Under the pieces are notes generated by a model. That model saw nothing but the letters and a program-made list of their open reading frames with translations. It made no database searches and was not told the DNA's origin. From Promethearchaeota archaeon (lineage in GTDB: Archaea > Asgardarchaeota > Lokiarchaeia > Sigyniarchaeales > SOKP01): a DNA stretch of 54,013 bases. Below, in pieces: positions 35,721-44,263 of this stretch. The translations under genes and the position numbers were made by a program. The DNA is taken from the NCBI GenBank assembly GCA_016839915.1, contig JAEOTH010000019.1, forward strand, positions 1-54,013. Direction: 5' to 3'. Each line of letters starts with the position of its first letter. The first letter of the stretch is position 1.

Positions 35721-38579
35721 TTAAAAATGAATATTTCTTTGTCTAGCAAAATACTTGAATAATTCAATCCCAAATATTCCCGGTATTGCAAGTAAAACGC
35801 ATATTAACCAATCTGTTCCACTTAGAAACATGAAATTTATCTGCAGATCCCACCCAAATTCGACATTTACATAAAAATTCACTAAATATGAAAAGCAGAT
35901 GTATAATGCATGTAAAGCTAATGTAAACAAACAAATAACCAAAAGAGTCCTAGAGAATTCTTCTTTTAAACTTCTATAAAGTGATTTATTCGGTCTTCGA
36001 AAGGTCCATATAAAGTTGGTTTCTACAATATATAAAGTGGTTATGAACATAGTTCTTGCTTTTTGTTCAATTAAATCAACCTCAAGATAACTTAAATTAG
36101 GGTTTAAATTCCATTCATTCAGAGGAATTATGCCACCTAAAGTTAATTGTAATGCAAGAACTAATCCTATCCCCATGAGAAAAGCTTGTATTATTAGCAT
36201 TATCCACATATTTTTATTTAATATTTGTTCTTCATCTCTAGGGGGATTATTCATAACATCTTTTGGGTGAGTGTCAATAACTAAAGCTAAAGAAGGAAGT
36301 GAATGGACAATGCCAAAGATATAAATGTGTTGCCATTCTGAACTGAATAACTCAAATCCTGGAATGAATTCATATGTGAAAAAAATTATTGATTCCATTA
36401 TATTCAAACAAATAAAGAAAAAGATTATAGTCCTAATTTTAGAGAATAATCCACGACCAATTCTAACTCCTTTTTCTATAGATGTAAAATTGTCATCTGA
36501 TATAACCATATCAGCGGTTTCTTTTGCAACATCTGTTCCAGTAATTCCCATAGCTATTCCAGCATTAGCAATTTTTAAAGCAAGTGAATCATTAATTCCG
36601 TCTCCAGTCATGGCCACGACTTGATTGTTATTTTGATAATGTTCAACAATTATTTCCTTATCTGAAGGTTCCACACGTGCAAATACCGATATTTTATCAA
36701 AATCAAGTCCAGAACTATCTTTTAACTGAGAACCCTCAATTACCAGATCCCCTTCTTGATAAATCTCCATTTGCGAAGCTATCGTTTTCGCTGTTGCCGG
36801 ATGATCACCAGTTATCATAATAACTTTTATACCACCATTCTTACATGCTTTAACTGAAGCTTTAACTCCTTTTCTAGGAGGATCCATAATAGAAACAAAT
36901 CCTAAGAAAATTAAGTTTTTTTCCACATCCTCCCTTTTTAGTTTATTAACTTCTTGTATTATTTTATAAGATACAGCTAGAGTTCTATATCCTTCTTTTG
37001 CTCGATCAGATATTCTATCTAAAATTTTTTGCTGTGAATTCGAATCAAAAGATTTTATTATACCATTAATATCAATCTGAGAGCAAAGTTTAATAATATT
37101 TTCAGGTGCTCCTTTAGTAAAAACATATTGTTCTTCTTTACTCTCATTTGATTTACATATTGAGCTCATTCGTTTAAGTTCAGAACTAAAAGAGTATTCA
37201 GCTATAATATTAAATTTTCTTTTAAGATCATATAGATTATATCCTGCTTTTTCAGCTAGGACTAATAAAGCTGCTTCTGTTGGAGAACCTAAAGCACGTC
37301 TAACTGCCATTTCTCGTTTTTCCTTTAATTTTATCTTCACATCTTCGAATATAAGGCTTGCATTATTATTTAAAACAATAGAATCAATAAATTTAACAAA
37401 AGTAGAATTTTCATTCAAACGAATAGGATTACTGTTTTTATAGATCTCTCCTTCAGCATCATCATAACCTGAACCAGACACATCATATTCTTCTTCATTT
37501 ATCCAAAATTTTTCAACAGTCATTTCATTTTTTGTTATCGTCCCTGTTTTATCAGAACATATTACTGACACACGCCCAAGCGATTCAATAGCAGATAGAT
37601 TTTTAATAATAACGCCACGTTGTGCCATATTTAGAACACCAGTTATGAGAACCAATGTTGTTAATATAGGTAAATTAATAGGAAGAATGTTAGTAGCTCT
37701 TAGAATAGAACTTGCTAAAGCACTGCTTATTTCTGATTGGATAAAATTACCTTCTATAATTAATAGTGAAAATTTATAGGTTATAAGAATAAGGAGATTT
37801 ATATATACAATTGTTCCCAAAATATATCCTATTCTATTCAATTTGCGGGTTAACGGGATATCTTCAATTGCACCCATTTCATTGAGAGTCTGAGAAATTT
37901 TCCCTATCGCAGTGTTAACTCCTGTTCCGGTTATTAAAAACTTAGCCCTCCCTGTAAGGGCATAAGTGCCCATAAAAACCATATTATTTTGTTTTTGAAC
38001 TGGAAGATCTTTTATTTCTATAATAGCACTTGTTTTTTCTACAGCTTCACTCTCTCCAGTAAGGGGTGCTTCATCAACAGTCAAATTAATAGAATCAATT
38101 ATTCTACCATCTCCTGGGATTTTATCTCCTTGTTCCAACAATACAATATCTCCTGGTACTAATTCTCTATTAGGTATTTCTATTTGTTTATTATCCCTTA
38201 AAGTTGTAGCTTTTAAAGCAGAAATTTCTCGAAGAGACTCTAAGGCCTTTTGTGCTCTAAACTGTTGAATTATGACAGTAGCAGAATTGAAAAAAACAAC
38301 AGTAAATGTAATAACAGTTTCTCCTGGAGACCCTAATATAACAATAATTATACCCGTTATAATCAAAGTAACAATCAAAAAATTAAAAATTGGAGCTAAA
38401 TAAATTTTCCAAATTGACTTTTTTATTTTTGGTAATTCATTATAGCCTGATTTTAAATATCTTTCGGGCAAATCAGATGAATTTAGTCCATGATCGAGAT
38501 CAGTTTTAAAATCTCTGATTAGATTTTCGATTGATTGATTATAGAAATAGATTTCATTTTGAATCTTTGATGACGACAT
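35721..38579 (-). CDS. P-type ATPase, cation pump-like with unusual ion site (2)
   Basis: A 952-residue paralogue of the downstream ATPase. It has TGES (174-177), Asp343 in DKTGTITKNE and GDGINDSLAL. M4 reads PINLP (300-304), M5 CLNIMESI and M6 VHSLPSLALV, so the noncanonical set of Asn in M4 and His-x-x-Pro in M6 is shared. DKTGTITKN replaces the usual DKTGTLTKN, a minor change. Both proteins end in a basic F(A/V)RxxNI(T/H)F-like tail. They may form alternate pumps or a heteromer; this is inference. Confidence 0.9.
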   Translation of the reverse strand: MSSSKIQNEIYFYNQSIENLIRDFKTDLDHGLNSSDLPERYLKSGYNELPKIKKSIWKIYLAPIFNFLIVTLIITGIIIVILGSPGETVITFTVVFFNSATVIIQQFRAQKALESLREISALKATTLRDNKQIEIPNRELVPGDIVLLEQGDKIPGDGRIIDSINLTVDEAPLTGESEAVEKTSAIIEIKDLPVQKQNNMVFMGTYALTGRAKFLITGTGVNTAIGKISQTLNEMGAIEDIPLTRKLNRIGYILGTIVYINLLILITYKFSLLIIEGNFIQSEISSALASSILRATNILPINLPILTTLVLITGVLNMAQRGVIIKNLSAIESLGRVSVICSDKTGTITKNEMTVEKFWINEEEYDVSGSGYDDAEGEIYKNSNPIRLNENSTFVKFIDSIVLNNNASLIFEDVKIKLKEKREMAVRRALGSPTEAALLVLAEKAGYNLYDLKRKFNIIAEYSFSSELKRMSSICKSNESKEEQYVFTKGAPENIIKLCSQIDINGIIKSFDSNSQQKILDRISDRAKEGYRTLAVSYKIIQEVNKLKREDVEKNLIFLGFVSIMDPPRKGVKASVKACKNGGIKVIMITGDHPATAKTIASQMEIYQEGDLVIEGSQLKDSSGLDFDKISVFARVEPSDKEIIVEHYQNNNQVVAMTGDGINDSLALKIANAGIAMGITGTDVAKETADMVISDDNFTSIEKGVRIGRGLFSKIRTIIFFFICLNIMESIIFFTYEFIPGFELFSSEWQHIYIFGIVHSLPSLALVIDTHPKDVMNNPPRDEEQILNKNMWIMLIIQAFLMGIGLVLALQLTLGGIIPLNEWNLNPNLSYLEVDLIEQKARTMFITTLYIVETNFIWTFRRPNKSLYRSLKEEFSRTLLVICLFTLALHALYICFSYLVNFYVNVEFGWDLQINFMFLSGTDWLICVLLAIPGIFGIELFKYFARQRNIHF

Positions 38580-38650
38580 TTTAATTCTATAAGACTAATA
38601 TAAATATTATTTAATATTGATTCGAAGTATATTAAGGATACTCAATAAAC

Positions 38651-39616
38651 TCATAGTATAAGTTTTGAAGGATCTCCCAAAATTTTAATTAACTCATGGT
38701 ATTTTTTTCTAATGGTGGTACTTGAAAATTTACTTGTACTTTCTACGAGACTCTGAGTGAAAATCTTTCTATTATTAAGGGTTTGTCCTATGTAATAAAT
38801 CAATCCAGCTGTAAAAGCTTTATAATTTAGATTTTGGATCTGTGTATAAGAAATTTTATTCAATATCTTATCAGCTAATAGTTGCATGTCGATTTTTGTT
38901 TTCTCAAATTGGATTTTGTTCTGGAAAAAATCTTGGATGTTTTGATATGGGATATTGTTCAAATCTTTTTGGAAAACAATTTTTATTTTATTTTTAATCT
39001 CTTTCTCAAGTTCTTTCATGCTTTTTTTTTCTTTTAACATATTTTCAGTTCTTTTAACTTTTAGCATAGCATTATTTAACATCTTTTTATTAATTTTATG
39101 TCCCAATTCCCTAGAAACATTATTGAATTCTTCAATCCTAATATTTGTAGTGTCTTTTATTTCTAGCCATACAATTGCGAGAAATATTATTACCATATTT
39201 TGGTAATTGTGGCGATGATATTTATTATATTTCAAATATCTATCCTTAATCTCTTTATATTTCACATTTCCAATATTTAATCCAATCCCATGACTTTTCA
39301 GTAATTCTATTGTTTTCTTTTGTTCTATAAAGTCAGTTTCATAGTCTCTAAACCACTTTTCAAGTGTTTTAATACGATCATATTTCTCTTTAATAACTGG
39401 ATCTTGGAGGGCTTTCGAATCACTTATTCTGATTCTCCTCTCATAATCTCTCTGCGAATTGGTATAATAATCACTAGCTGAGACTGTATCTTCAAACGCT
39501 AAATTTTCCTCCATAATTAACCCGCAATCTTGACATACAATAAATCCACTGTCTTGCTTTGCGTTTTTATGAGCACAAGAACCGATTTCTAAATCAGATT
39601 TTTTTTTCTTTTTCAC
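38651..39616 (-). CDS. Divergent TFB-like transcription factor
   Basis: A 321-residue protein. The N-terminal ribbon reads CAHKN ... FIVCQDCGLIMEEN: Cys28/Cys31 form a normal pair, but the first pair is Cys14 with His16, not CxxC. The remainder is helical and Lys-rich and can be fitted to two cyclin folds, with YKAFTAGLIYYIGQTL and TIRKKYHELIKILG at the end as in TFB repeat 2. The start is GTG 39616. It lies directly upstream of the two ATPase genes. A specialised initiation factor is likely; it could also be a TFB-derived regulator. Confidence 0.7.
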   Translation of the reverse strand: MKKKKKSDLEIGSCAHKNAKQDSGFIVCQDCGLIMEENLAFEDTVSASDYYTNSQRDYERRIRISDSKALQDPVIKEKYDRIKTLEKWFRDYETDFIEQKKTIELLKSHGIGLNIGNVKYKEIKDRYLKYNKYHRHNYQNMVIIFLAIVWLEIKDTTNIRIEEFNNVSRELGHKINKKMLNNAMLKVKRTENMLKEKKSMKELEKEIKNKIKIVFQKDLNNIPYQNIQDFFQNKIQFEKTKIDMQLLADKILNKISYTQIQNLNYKAFTAGLIYYIGQTLNNRKIFTQSLVESTSKFSSTTIRKKYHELIKILGDPSKLIL

Positions 39617-39766
39617 TTATAAATCAATTTGATGAAGATAATTATTATTAAAGAACTTAATTGAAAAACAATAATATTAAAAATTTTTATTAATTTCAAA
39701 AACAATAATAAGTATAATTGCATAAAAAATTTTCTTGCTTTTCTAAAAGATCTAAATGTGTTAAAT

Positions 39767-40330
39767 ATGAAATACAAAAAAGTTCTAAAATTCCTTAAAA
39801 TCATCGGTTCTCTATATATTATTGTTCCATTAACTGAGATTACATGTGTGATTTTATTAAATTTTGCACCATTTATCTTTGATAAATGGAATACAATGTT
39901 ATTATCTGAATTTGTATATGGTTCTACTATCTTTCCATTTTCAGGAACACTGCTGTGGTTATTTGTGATTATCTCGATGTTTTGTTTTTTAATTTTAGGA
40001 ATTTTCATATTTAGGTTACCTTTAAAGAATAATATTGAAAGCAAACCATTAGCTAAACTCTTAGTAGTTATAGGTATGGTTAATTTATTAGCAGGTTTTG
40101 TCAAAATGGATTTCTTAGTATTACTAGGTAAAACTAATATCACTACAACCTATACGACAATTTCTTTTCAATCTGCACTTTATGATCCTACTATCACTGC
40201 AATTATACCAGCGATTTTTTGGATTTATTTTATTTCTGTTAATACATTTTTCTTAATTTCTGGATTAATGGTAACTGCAGTCGGGATAAAATTCACCCTT
40301 TTCCAAGAAGAAGCTGAAAAAAATAATTAG
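39767..40330 (+). CDS. Four-helix membrane protein, unknown
   Basis: A 187-residue protein with four hydrophobic segments (about residues 13-33, 55-85, 100-120, 145-180) and a charged tail EEAEKNN. I recognise no family. I chose ATG 39767; GTG 39758 is an alternative. There is no clear ribosome site. It lies between two TFB-like genes that run on the other strand. Confidence 0.6.
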   Translation: MKYKKVLKFLKIIGSLYIIVPLTEITCVILLNFAPFIFDKWNTMLLSEFVYGSTIFPFSGTLLWLFVIISMFCFLILGIFIFRLPLKNNIESKPLAKLLVVIGMVNLLAGFVKMDFLVLLGKTNITTTYTTISFQSALYDPTITAIIPAIFWIYFISVNTFFLISGLMVTAVGIKFTLFQEEAEKNN

Positions 40331-40354
40331 CTGATCAAAAAAATAAGTGTAATT

Positions 40355-41281
40355 TTAAGATAATTTACTTTTTATTTGTTTAGCACGAGATCGTAATGTA
40401 ACCTCTGTAATCTTGGCGACATCAGCCACATTCGATTGCGTTTTACGAATTGCTCCATTCTTTGCTGCAATATAGATACACGCTGCGGCTAATCCCTTTG
40501 GATCTTTTCCCGTTCGCTTCAAACCGTTTTTAGAAGCATCCCTTAACATATTTATTGCACATTTCTGTATTTTGATTGGTAAATCAAGCTCATTACCAAA
40601 TCGAAAAACTAAACTTTCGGCAGTGATTGGTTGATACCTTAAATTTAGTTCTGGTAGTACTTCTCGAATGATCATTGCTAAACTTCTATGAACTGTTCTC
40701 CTAGGGGTTAATGAAGCTTCACATATCTCATCTAATAAACGTGGAAAGTCATGAACTCGAATAGCAGCATATAATGAGCCTGAAATGAATCCGTTTATTG
40801 ATCTCCCCATTGTTAATTTCTTTTTCGCTACTATACTATATATCTTCCAAGCTGTTTCTGCGATATATTCAGGGACATTAAGTTTTGATGTAAGCATTTT
40901 TAATTTTGGTTTAGCTTCCCAAAAATTTCTTTCAATACTCGAAATTAATGAATTTTGAATTTTAGAGAGACGAGAGAAAAGAGCTTGCTCCTTGGCTCCA
41001 ATACTTTTACCTTTACTGTCTGTTTTGGTTGTTGGTAACATTGTTCTCGGTCCAAAATCTCTCCACCGTGGTTCAGTTCTACGCCGGTTCTGTATCTCTT
41101 CAATAGTATATGCTCGCCTTTCATTACCCACAAACGTCCTTTCGAAAATTATTCCACAATTTAAACATACTTTATTTCCATCCCGAGCTTCAATAAAAGG
41201 ATTTTCACAACATTTCGATTGAGGCAATTGATTTTCATCGAACTTATTGTTAAGAAATCGGTCACGATACTGCTCATTCAT
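40355..41281 (-). CDS. tfb: Transcription initiation factor B (TFB)
   Basis: A 308-residue TFB. The ribbon has Cys24-Cys25 and VCLNCG (Cys39, Cys42); the first half is CCEN rather than CxxC. The B-reader/linker region is RRAYTIEEIQNRRRTEPRWRD. Two cyclin folds follow, with NGFISGSLYAAIRVHDFPRLLDEI in the first and GKDPKGLAAACIYIAAKNGAI in the second. It bridges TBP and RNA polymerase at promoters. GTGA lies shortly before the ATG, and a 39-bp palindrome lies 46-84 bases upstream. Confidence 0.92.
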   Translation of the reverse strand: MNEQYRDRFLNNKFDENQLPQSKCCENPFIEARDGNKVCLNCGIIFERTFVGNERRAYTIEEIQNRRRTEPRWRDFGPRTMLPTTKTDSKGKSIGAKEQALFSRLSKIQNSLISSIERNFWEAKPKLKMLTSKLNVPEYIAETAWKIYSIVAKKKLTMGRSINGFISGSLYAAIRVHDFPRLLDEICEASLTPRRTVHRSLAMIIREVLPELNLRYQPITAESLVFRFGNELDLPIKIQKCAINMLRDASKNGLKRTGKDPKGLAAACIYIAAKNGAIRKTQSNVADVAKITEVTLRSRAKQIKSKLS

Positions 41282-41326
41282 GATTATTCACATTAAAATA
41301 ATATGCTAAAAAAGCGATAATTACAT

Positions 41327-41365
41327 CATATCACGGCTATTAAATTATTAATAATAGGTGATATG
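41327..41365. promoter_or_regulatory. Compound palindrome upstream of tfb
   Basis: CATATCAC (41327-41334) pairs with GTGATATG (41358-41365), and inside them CTATTA pairs with TAATAG, leaving a 9-base AT centre and a 2-base bulge. It lies 46-84 bases before the TFB start in an otherwise featureless 305-base gap. It could be an operator for TFB control or an RNA structure. Confidence 0.5.
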
Positions 41366-41586
41366 CTTATAGATCAAAGTTGTATATTTAAATATTTTGA
41401 AAAAAAAATGTTGAGGATAATATTTTCTGAATTTTTTTTTGCTGTTTTAAAAAGGGATGGGTATATTTTCCCAATTTTTAAAAAATAAAGTGAACAAATT
41501 TGGGTAAATGTCTAATTTATTGTTAAAAAAACTATATGAATTAAATAAACCCTAAAAAAATAAAAAAAATAAAAAAGAAATTTATT

Positions 41587-41913
41587 TTACTTTTTTATTA
41601 AAGCTCCTAAAATTGGTCTAGATTCTATAGCTTTATTATATTGTCTTTTAAGACATTTAATCAGTTTTAAAAGCAAGATTGCTCCTAATATCGCAATACC
41701 AAATAAAATTAATGTACTATAAGGTGTAAATGAACAATGTGCGTAATATCCTAAATAACATAATTTACTTGCCTCATCTGGAATCAATGTCATAATTCCT
41801 GCAGAAATTCCACCTATTATTAATGAACCTACGAAAATTATATAGATTAAAAATAGAATTGATTTTATAATCTTTCTCGATACGGTTTTTACTAAGTTTT
41901 TATTTATTTCCAT
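41587..41913 (-). CDS. Small two-helix membrane protein, unknown
   Basis: A 108-residue protein with two long hydrophobic segments (about 17-45 and 65-88). They are separated by a loop with two cysteines (LCYLGYYAHCSF), and the C-terminal tail is basic. GAGGTGA 8 bases before ATG 41913 is the strongest ribosome site in the window. Family not recognised. It diverges from the Cys-rich/flavodoxin pair; the 282 bases between hold no other gene I can support. Confidence 0.7.
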   Translation of the reverse strand: MEINKNLVKTVSRKIIKSILFLIYIIFVGSLIIGGISAGIMTLIPDEASKLCYLGYYAHCSFTPYSTLILFGIAILGAILLLKLIKCLKRQYNKAIESRPILGALIKK

Positions 41914-42195
41914 TAATTTTCACCTCATTTAATTTTGCGTTATTATATTAGACTTCATGCTACTCATATATTTTCATGTACGCTGAAAATCGAAGAAAAC
42001 AATGATTATTAAGTATGAAAAGAATAGGATTTTCAAATAAAAAGCAAAAGAAATATTGATTTGATAATTCATTTATCAACCAAATAGTTGAAAATTGCAC
42101 TAAATCTGGTATTGAAATGGGTTAATTCATTCGCTCTCATCTGAACTTAGAATTATATCTAGAAGCATTCTATACATAAATTAAAAATAATTGAG

Positions 42196-42393
42196 GTGAT
42201 AATAATTAGTTTTAATTGCCCATGCCCTAAAACTAGATGTTCTAATCATGGAAATTGTGAAGAATGCAAAAAAAATCATTCAGCTTCAAATAGTATGCCT
42301 TTTTGTAAACGCAAACATGGGTTTTTCACAAAAATCTTTTACCGGAAAAACTATGATATGTTGCAAACCTTAAAAATGGAGGGAAAAGTATGA
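42196..42393 (+). CDS. Small Cys-rich protein coupled to a flavodoxin gene
   Basis: A frame of up to 65 codons. The core is CPCPKTRCSNHGNCEECKKN, with PFCKRK, a compact metal-binding pattern seen in small anaerobe proteins. GTG 42196 is the nearest standard start but lies inside the ribosome site GAGGTGAT. ATT 42205, four bases after GTGAT, would give M-S-F-N-C-P-C-P, which looks like a natural start. The stop overlaps the flavodoxin ATG (ATGA), so translation is coupled. A metal or redox role is inferred. Confidence 0.65.
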   Translation: MIIISFNCPCPKTRCSNHGNCEECKKNHSASNSMPFCKRKHGFFTKIFYRKNYDMLQTLKMEGKV

Positions 42394-43232
42394 AAAAAGC
42401 TATTATTCTCTATGATTCTGTATATGGAAATACAAAAAAGGTAGCAATGTCATTGAGCCGTGGATTAGAAGCTGGAGGACTTTATGTAGATAGCAGTTCT
42501 ATACAAGATTTTGATAATATAGAATTAAAAAACTATGAGGTTATTGGAATTGGAGGGCCAACACACTTTCATGGAGCTTCGAAATACATGAAATCATTCT
42601 TAAAAAGGATTAAGTATCTTAAAATGGAGGATAAATATGGATTTGCTTTTGAGACGAAAGGAGATTTTCGATTCGCAGGATCTGCAGCTAGACGGGTTAC
42701 AAGATATTTAAAAAAGATGAAATTGAAGATTATCCATCCTACAATCACCGGGATTGTTCTTAATAAAGAAGGGCCTCTACAGGAAAATACCTCAGATATG
42801 ATGGAACAAGTTGGACTAAATATCTCAGATAAAGTAAATATTAGCAATACTCAAAAAGAGATTAATCAAGGGACTAAATATTTAAAAAATTCAAGTATTA
42901 ATTTGTATTTAAATCGATTAAAATGGATCCTTTTAGGAGGAGGCCCAATTTTTTTCTTTGTTCGAGCACTCTACCTTGCGAGTACTGGTGGGGATTATTT
43001 TGGTACAATAAATCCAATTTTTTCTTGGATTCTCCTCTTATTAGAAATTGGCTTATCAGGAATAATAGGAACTGCTGGGATAACAGGTTTACTACTATGG
43101 AAAAGAGAAGCAAATCGTACGGTAATATTAAAAAAATTAAATATACGAAAGATTGTCTTGCTTGGCGGTATTACTACATATATTGTACACTTTGTAAGGG
43201 TCACTATTTGGATAATACTTTGCGTACTATAA
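42390..43232 (+). CDS. Flavodoxin domain fused to a membrane domain
   Basis: A 280-residue protein. Residues 1-140 are a flavodoxin (ILYDSVYGNTKKVA, the FMN-phosphate loop, then GIGGPTHFHGASKY). After a linker, residues about 175-280 contain three or four hydrophobic segments (WILLGGGPIFFFVRALYLAS, SWILLLLEIGLSGIIGTAGI and TTYIVHFVRVTIWIILCVL). His and Arg in the last helix could hold a cofactor or pass protons. Membrane-attached flavodoxins are unusual. GGAGG precedes the ATG. Confidence 0.75.
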   Translation: MKKAIILYDSVYGNTKKVAMSLSRGLEAGGLYVDSSSIQDFDNIELKNYEVIGIGGPTHFHGASKYMKSFLKRIKYLKMEDKYGFAFETKGDFRFAGSAARRVTRYLKKMKLKIIHPTITGIVLNKEGPLQENTSDMMEQVGLNISDKVNISNTQKEINQGTKYLKNSSINLYLNRLKWILLGGGPIFFFVRALYLASTGGDYFGTINPIFSWILLLLEIGLSGIIGTAGITGLLLWKREANRTVILKKLNIRKIVLLGGITTYIVHFVRVTIWIILCVL

Positions 43233-43263
43233 GCTGGTTTCTCGAGAATTAAATTAATGTTTT

Positions 43264-44175
43264 TTATTTATTTAAAATTTTTTCTTTCCAAGTGTCGAAG
43301 TAATATACTTTATACATGATATCAAATATGATTGAATCGATATTTTCTTTTTTTATATTCTCTACTAATTCAGTAAGTTCTTTCATATTATTCGCCCAAA
43401 CCCAGCATAAAATTATATTGGGGAGATTACTAAATGTCCAGCAATAAAATAGGTTTGGATGATATTTTTCATTTAGAAATTGAGCAATTTCGTTCTTATC
43501 GACGGAGGGATTTACAGTTATTTGGAATACAGAAAAAATATCATTTGATGCTTCAGGATTAAAATCAATAGATAATTCAATAATACCTTCCTCAATCATT
43601 CTTTTTAAACGTCGACGGATTGTGTTTGACGTGCTATTTACTTCATCTGCTACCTCTGTTATAGGTTTTCGAGAGTCATTACGTAGTGATCGAATAATTT
43701 CTAAATCAAGTTTATCATAGTTCATTGCTCTTGACTTTGGAACAATATAAGGAATTGGTGCGATGTAGTGTACACCTGATAGTAACCCTATTTTTGGAGA
43801 TTGAATTTTTGCGGTTTGTGATATAAAAGAAGAATACTCATCTAATTGATGAATATTTTCTAACATTGCTCCTATGTATATATAATTTCTACTTGACAAT
43901 GCAATCTGCCAAGTATTATCATGTTTTTCTAATTCAGTTATTGCTTTATCTATATGTTGAGCATTACTTTGTCCAAAAATAAATGCATAAATTGCATTTA
44001 TAGCATATGGTTTCAGTCTTGCAGCAAATTTTTCTATAACTCTTAAATCTATGAGTATCTGGACTCTTTTATATACCGCATTAACAGATAATCCTAAATA
44101 ATTCGAGATCTCTCTATACGTTAATCTTGAATTATTCATTAAAAGCAGAATAATTTTAATATCGATTTCATCCAT
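43264..44175 (-). CDS. Lrp/AsnC-type regulator with two winged helix domains
   Basis: A 303-residue protein. The first HTH is DEIDIKIILLLMNNSRLTYR with VNAVYKRVQIL; the second begins LDLEIIRSLRNDSRKPITEV with STSNTIRRRLKRM at about residues 165-200. A ligand-binding-like part follows each. This is the double arrangement seen in archaea and in AhbA/AhbB-like proteins. The target is unknown; it converges on the flavodoxin-fusion gene and lies downstream of the DMT transporter. Confidence 0.8.
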   Translation of the reverse strand: MDEIDIKIILLLMNNSRLTYREISNYLGLSVNAVYKRVQILIDLRVIEKFAARLKPYAINAIYAFIFGQSNAQHIDKAITELEKHDNTWQIALSSRNYIYIGAMLENIHQLDEYSSFISQTAKIQSPKIGLLSGVHYIAPIPYIVPKSRAMNYDKLDLEIIRSLRNDSRKPITEVADEVNSTSNTIRRRLKRMIEEGIIELSIDFNPEASNDIFSVFQITVNPSVDKNEIAQFLNEKYHPNLFYCWTFSNLPNIILCWVWANNMKELTELVENIKKENIDSIIFDIMYKVYYFDTWKEKILNK

Positions 44176-44263
44176 ATACTGTAGATATTAAAAAGAAATT
44201 TAGTTAGTATAATTATACTTATTCAGTAAGCATTTTAAACCTTAAATATTTAATATTTTTTAT

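Noticed and set aside
39613-40143. 176-codon frame antisense to the four-helix membrane protein gene
   Set aside because: Its composition is the mirror of a hydrophobic gene in AT-rich DNA (runs of Ile, Asn and Lys); it overlaps the better-supported plus-strand gene and has no family features.
42569-43252. Several frames of 69-109 codons overlapping the flavodoxin-fusion gene
   Set aside because: All are out of phase or antisense to a gene with clear flavodoxin and membrane segments.
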